A stretch of 33,617 bases of DNA, taken from assembly GCA_016934555.1 (NCBI GenBank), contig JAFGSS010000055.1, positions 1 to 33,617 on the forward strand, read 5' to 3'. A program made the translations under genes and the position numbers. Below the pieces are notes generated by a model. It was not told the DNA's origin. It did not search any database and was given only the letters and a program-made list of their open reading frames with translations. Source of the DNA: Acidobacteriota bacterium. GTDB lineage: Bacteria; Acidobacteriota; UBA6911. Shown in pieces: positions 31,395 to 33,617 of this stretch (within the stretch, counting starts at the first letter, position 1; every line of letters starts with the position of its first letter).

Positions 31395-32225
31395 TTATCC
31401 TTTCGCTTTGGGCGCCTGCGTGTTGGCCTTGGGCGCCTGCATCTTGGCTTTCGGTGCGCCACCGCCGAAGCCGCCCGTTCCAGGCGGTTGAATCCTGCTG
31501 TCTTCCACCAGCCCCAGCTTGAGCCAGTGCTCGTTGCGCAGGTTGACGTTGTATCCCTCGGTTTCCTGCTGGTTGGGCATTTCGGTCACGAATCTGATGG
31601 CCTTCATGGGACACGATTCCACGCACGCCTGCTTGCCGCCGATCCCCCCCTTCTCGTTCCAGTAGGGGGTGTCCAGGCAGAGGTCGCACTTGGTCGATTT
31701 GTTGATCTTGTGGTTCCATACGGTCCGGTGCGGCTGCTGCGGGCACATTTTGAGGCAGGTCTTGCAGCCGATGCACTTGTCGGTGTCGATCCTGCGGACG
31801 TTGCCGTTGGCCTCGTCGACGAAACAGGCCTGCACGGGGCAGCTCTGCACGCAGGGGGGGTACTTGCACTGGCGGCAGACGGCGATATCGAGGTCGTAGG
31901 GGAATTTGCCGAAGGAATCCTGCGTGATCTGGATGCGGGCCAGCGACAGGTTCTGCTCCCCGTAGTGGGTGAGGGAACAGGCGAGCATGCAGGTTGTGCA
32001 CCCGGTACATTTCTTGCTGTCATAGACAAGGTACCCCTTGGACGCCGGGTAGGCCTGGACCTTTTCAGGCGGCGGTGCCGACGCGGCGGTGACGGCACCG
32101 GCGGGGGTGGTGGACAAGAGGGCATCCACGGCGACCACGGTGCCGCCGGTGACCAGAAAATCGCGTCTTGTAAATTTCTTTTTGGCAGCAGCTTCCGTGC
32201 TTTCAGCTTTCTTGCCATCGGACAT
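31395..32225 (-). CDS. Tat-signal four-cluster [4Fe-4S] electron-transfer protein (YdhY/DmsB/NrfC-like)
   Basis: A 276-residue Fe-S protein. Residues 18-50 form a Tat signal (FTRRDFLVTGGTVVAVDALLSTTPAGA). Four cysteine clusters follow the DmsB/NrfC plan: CTGCTTCMLAC, CRQCKYPPCVQSC, CIGCKTCLKMC and CDLC...ACVESCP, enough for four [4Fe-4S] centres. The C-terminus ends in a Gly-rich stretch and three APKA(K/N) repeats. It would carry electrons between the AOR-family enzyme encoded just downstream and a membrane or soluble partner. The start at 32225 has AAGGAG upstream; the track version begins 26 codons earlier without a ribosome-binding site. A Tat signal on the small subunit and none on the large one suggests either co-export by hitchhiking or a signal retained in the cytoplasm or at the membrane. 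Confidence 0.93.
   Translation of the reverse strand: MSDGKKAESTEAAAKKKFTRRDFLVTGGTVVAVDALLSTTPAGAVTAASAPPPEKVQAYPASKGYLVYDSKKCTGCTTCMLACSLTHYGEQNLSLARIQITQDSFGKFPYDLDIAVCRQCKYPPCVQSCPVQACFVDEANGNVRRIDTDKCIGCKTCLKMCPQQPHRTVWNHKINKSTKCDLCLDTPYWNEKGGIGGKQACVESCPMKAIRFVTEMPNQQETEGYNVNLRNEHWLKLGLVEDSRIQPPGTGGFGGGAPKAKMQAPKANTQAPKAKG
31401..31457 (-). repeat. Three degenerate 21-bp repeats at the 3' end of the Fe-S protein gene
   Basis: Encodes APKAKMQ-APKANTQ-APKAK, a Pro/Ala/Lys-rich tail of three seven-residue units (last one partial) ending the protein. It resembles an unstructured, positively charged tether. Confidence 0.75.
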
Positions 32226-32347
32226 AGCGTTACTCCTTCGCTCGATATTAAAGAATGAAGGTCGTTTTCGGGGCAGCCCCATGAACAACCGTTGCCTTGG
32301 CATCCGCGTGCGGGTGGGCGGCTACCACTCTGAAACAAACGGGGACG

Positions 32348-32358
32348 GGTTGTCAACC
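32348..32358. promoter_or_regulatory. Short palindrome/-35-like element in the divergent spacer
   Basis: GGTTG-T-CAACC is a perfect 5-bp inverted repeat, and on the minus strand it contains TTGACA (32356-32351). It lies about 125 bases before the Fe-S gene start. No good -10 is found 16-18 bases further, so it may be an operator or a -35 used with an activator. The rest of the 232-base spacer (32226-32457) holds nothing else I can support apart from the hairpin at 32416-32442. Confidence 0.25.
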
Positions 32359-32415
32359 ATTCAATCCAATCTCTTTAATTTACGTCCGCCATGGTGGTAA
32401 CGTTTCGTCGAAAGC

Positions 32416-32442
32416 GGGCTGCATCCGGTCCGGATGCGGCCC
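32416..32442 (+). promoter_or_regulatory. Inverted repeat/leader hairpin before the ArsM-like gene
   Basis: GGGCTGCATCCG-GTC-CGGATGCGGCCC forms a 12-bp stem with a single T-G wobble and a 3-base loop, ending 15 bases before the ATG and next to the GGAGGGGGG ribosome-binding site. It could be an operator for a metalloregulator or a structured leader; no T-tract, so not a terminator. Confidence 0.5.
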
Positions 32443-32457
32443 CGGACGGAGGGGGGT

Positions 32458-33189
32458 ATGGACCTCGGCGGGAACGTGCGGCGAAAATACGGGGCGATCG
32501 CCGCCCGGGCGCTCCAGAGGAGCGAACGGGAAGGGGGGGCGGCCGTGCCCGTGCCGCTCGGATGCGGCGATCCCATGGCTCTGGCCGGGCTCCGGCCCGG
32601 AGAGGTGGTGCTGGACCTCGGCAGCGGCGCGGGGCGCGACTGCCTGCTGGCGGCCCGGCAGGTGGCGCCGGGGGGGCGGGTCTACGGCCTGGACATGACG
32701 GAGGAGATGATGGTCCTGGCCGCCCGCAACCTGAAGGGCGCGGGCGCCGGCAACGTCGAGCTCGTCAGGGGCGAAATCGAGCGCCTCCCCCTTCTGGACG
32801 GCTCGGTCGATGTCGTCATTTCCAATTGCGTCATCAACCTCTCCGCCGACAAGGGCCGGGTGCTGGCCGAGGCATTCCGCGTCCTGGCCCCCGGCGGGCG
32901 GCTGGCGGTCTGCGATATCGTCACCCGCGGTGACATCCCCGCCGGGATCCGCGCCGGCGTGAGTCTCTGGGTGGGGTGCCTCGGCGGGGCGCTCGAGGAG
33001 CGTGAGTACGCCCGCAGGCTCGAGAGAGCGGGTTTCGGGGGAATCCACATCGAGACGACGCACCGCTACCGGGCCCGGGAGGTCCTCGGGTTTCTGGAAG
33101 AGAAGGGGTGGGACATCGGGCTCATGATCCCCCACGTGGACCGGAAATGGGCCAGTGCCTCGATCACGGCCGTCAAGCCCGGGCCGTGA
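32458..33189 (+). CDS. SAM-dependent methyltransferase, ArsM-like
   Basis: A 243-residue class I methyltransferase. The order is PVPLGCGDPMALAGLRPGEVVLDLGSGAGRDCLLAARQVAPGGRVYGLDMTEEMMVLAARNL (SAM motif I DLGSGAGRD, about 57), VELVRGEIERLPLLDGSVDVVISNCVINLSADKGRVLAEAFRVLAPGGRLAVCDIV, then VGCLGGALEEREYARRLERAGF. The LGCGDP, SNCVINLS and GCLGGAL segments match arsenite methyltransferases, with As-binding Cys candidates in SNC and VGC. The N-terminal vicinal Cys pair found in many ArsM proteins is missing: the first 35 residues have no Cys. Arsenite methylation in the cytoplasm is therefore likely but not certain. GACGGAGGGGGG precedes ATG 32458, which is better than the track start at 32434. 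It has no other ars gene beside it. Confidence 0.85.
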   Translation: MDLGGNVRRKYGAIAARALQRSEREGGAAVPVPLGCGDPMALAGLRPGEVVLDLGSGAGRDCLLAARQVAPGGRVYGLDMTEEMMVLAARNLKGAGAGNVELVRGEIERLPLLDGSVDVVISNCVINLSADKGRVLAEAFRVLAPGGRLAVCDIVTRGDIPAGIRAGVSLWVGCLGGALEEREYARRLERAGFGGIHIETTHRYRAREVLGFLEEKGWDIGLMIPHVDRKWASASITAVKPGP

Positions 33190-33195
33190 CCCGCC

Positions 33196-33617
33196 TCAGG
33201 GGCGCCGATCCGTGACCAGTTTTTTGGCCCGGTCCGCCGTTTTCAGCGCTCCCGGCGGCAGGATGTCCACGTGCGGGGGCTCCATGCCCCCCCGGCGGAC
33301 ATTCCGTTCGATGAGGGGGTGGCGGTGGAGCCTTGCGGCGATGGCGTGCGCCGCATCCTCCGGTCCCGGAAGCAGGTCGATCCGGAAATCGAGGCGCAGC
33401 CGCTCCCCGTCCCGCGTCACCTCCACCTGGTAGTCGAGCACCCCGGGGAGGGCGTAGAGGATGTCGTCGAACAGCGTCGGGTAGATCTCTTCCCCCGCGC
33501 CGATGGTCACGATCGATTCCCGGCGTTTCCGGACCGCGTCGAACCGGACGAGGCTCCGGGCACCGCAGGGGCAGGGCCCCGGGATCCAAGCGGAGAGATC
33601 GCCGGTGCGGTAGCGCA
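33196..33617 (-). CDS. PaaK-like adenylate-forming ligase, C-terminal part (runs off the right edge)
   Basis: The minus strand is open from the window edge to a stop at 33196, giving 139 residues without a start; the track shows only the piece from an internal GTG at 33510. The edge sequence RYRTGDLSAWIPGPCPCGARSLVRFDAVRKRRESIVTIGAGEEIYPTLFDDILYALPGVLDYQVEVTR has the YRTGDL hinge motif of ANL enzymes. The CPCG...R segment and small C-terminal lid domain are characteristic of phenylacetate-CoA ligase (PaaK) and related arylacyl- or capsule-associated (CapK) ligases. The N-terminal AMP-binding core lies outside, so the acid substrate cannot be named. It converges on the ArsM-like gene with 6 bases between stops. 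Confidence 0.8.
   Translation of the reverse strand, partial: RYRTGDLSAWIPGPCPCGARSLVRFDAVRKRRESIVTIGAGEEIYPTLFDDILYALPGVLDYQVEVTRDGERLRLDFRIDLLPGPEDAAHAIAARLHRHPLIERNVRRGGMEPPHVDILPPGALKTADRAKKLVTDRRP

Noticed and set aside
1-33617. Mobile elements, CRISPR arrays, tRNA or rRNA genes
   Set aside because: Read for transposase/integrase motifs, regularly spaced repeats and tRNA-like cloverleaf ends; none was found. All spacers are short and flanked by ordinary genes.

Overview
The window is a densely coded, very GC-rich stretch of bacterial chromosome. It has two partial genes at the edges and 28 complete genes. No tRNA, rRNA, CRISPR array, insertion sequence, integrase or plasmid/phage gene was found, and no gene-free gap exceeds about 240 bases. 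The gene content suggests an anaerobic or facultatively anaerobic bacterium. Signs are a YdhV-type (tungsten/molybdenum) aldehyde ferredoxin oxidoreductase family enzyme with a four-cluster Fe-S partner, full-length NifU plus NifS, multihaem c-type cytochromes, a selenocysteine peroxiredoxin and a VKOR/thioredoxin disulfide-forming protein. An Acidobacteriota or former-Deltaproteobacteria type host would fit, but this is inference; no taxonomic marker is present.

Layout. 1-6.7 kb: a GH3 glycosidase fragment and a DinB protein (minus), then a eukaryotic-PGM1-type phosphoglucomutase, thioredoxin reductase and an arabinokinase-N-domain-like glycosyltransferase-fold protein (plus), then a minus-strand set CPBP protease -> HAD phosphatase -> YjbQ. 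6.9-12.6 kb: moaA, rhomboid protease (minus), gpsA, a YitT membrane protein, and on the minus strand an RsbW-like ATPase and an MgtC/DUF4010 membrane protein. 12.8-19.2 kb: a redox and cell-envelope block. It holds the peroxiredoxin with an in-frame TGA at the peroxidatic-cysteine codon, a five-haem cytochrome, a DUF123 protein, a two-haem protein with a calcium-loop motif, a thioredoxin-VKOR fusion (minus) and a parvulin foldase. 19.3-21.7 kb: PNPOx-like flavoprotein, a 94-residue unknown, argC and a small zincin metalloprotease. 21.8-26.9 kb: a MASE1-like/GAF/PAS/PAS HisKA_2 histidine kinase followed by its probable partner, a REC-PAS-degenerate GGDEF-EAL regulator. 27.0-29.2 kb: nifU-nifS. 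29.2-32.2 kb (minus): Tat-signal Fe-S protein and AOR-family enzyme, ended by a clear intrinsic terminator. 32.4-33.6 kb: an ArsM-like methyltransferase and the C-terminal part of a PaaK-like adenylate-forming ligase.

How the genes fit together. Several supply or use redox cofactors: MoaA (pterin precursor of Mo/W cofactor), NifUS (Fe-S assembly), the AOR/Fe-S pair (consumer of both), thioredoxin reductase (possible electron source for the peroxiredoxin), and VKOR-thioredoxin plus parvulin (folding of exported proteins such as the cytochromes). The best observation is the selenoprotein peroxiredoxin. The TGA lies exactly where the family has Cys, the family motifs continue in frame on both sides, and a hairpin with a GGUC apical loop starts its loop 17 nt after the TGA, close to the spacing of the E. 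coli fdhF SECIS as I recall it. A gene caller that treats TGA as stop would split or truncate this gene, as the supplied ORF track does.
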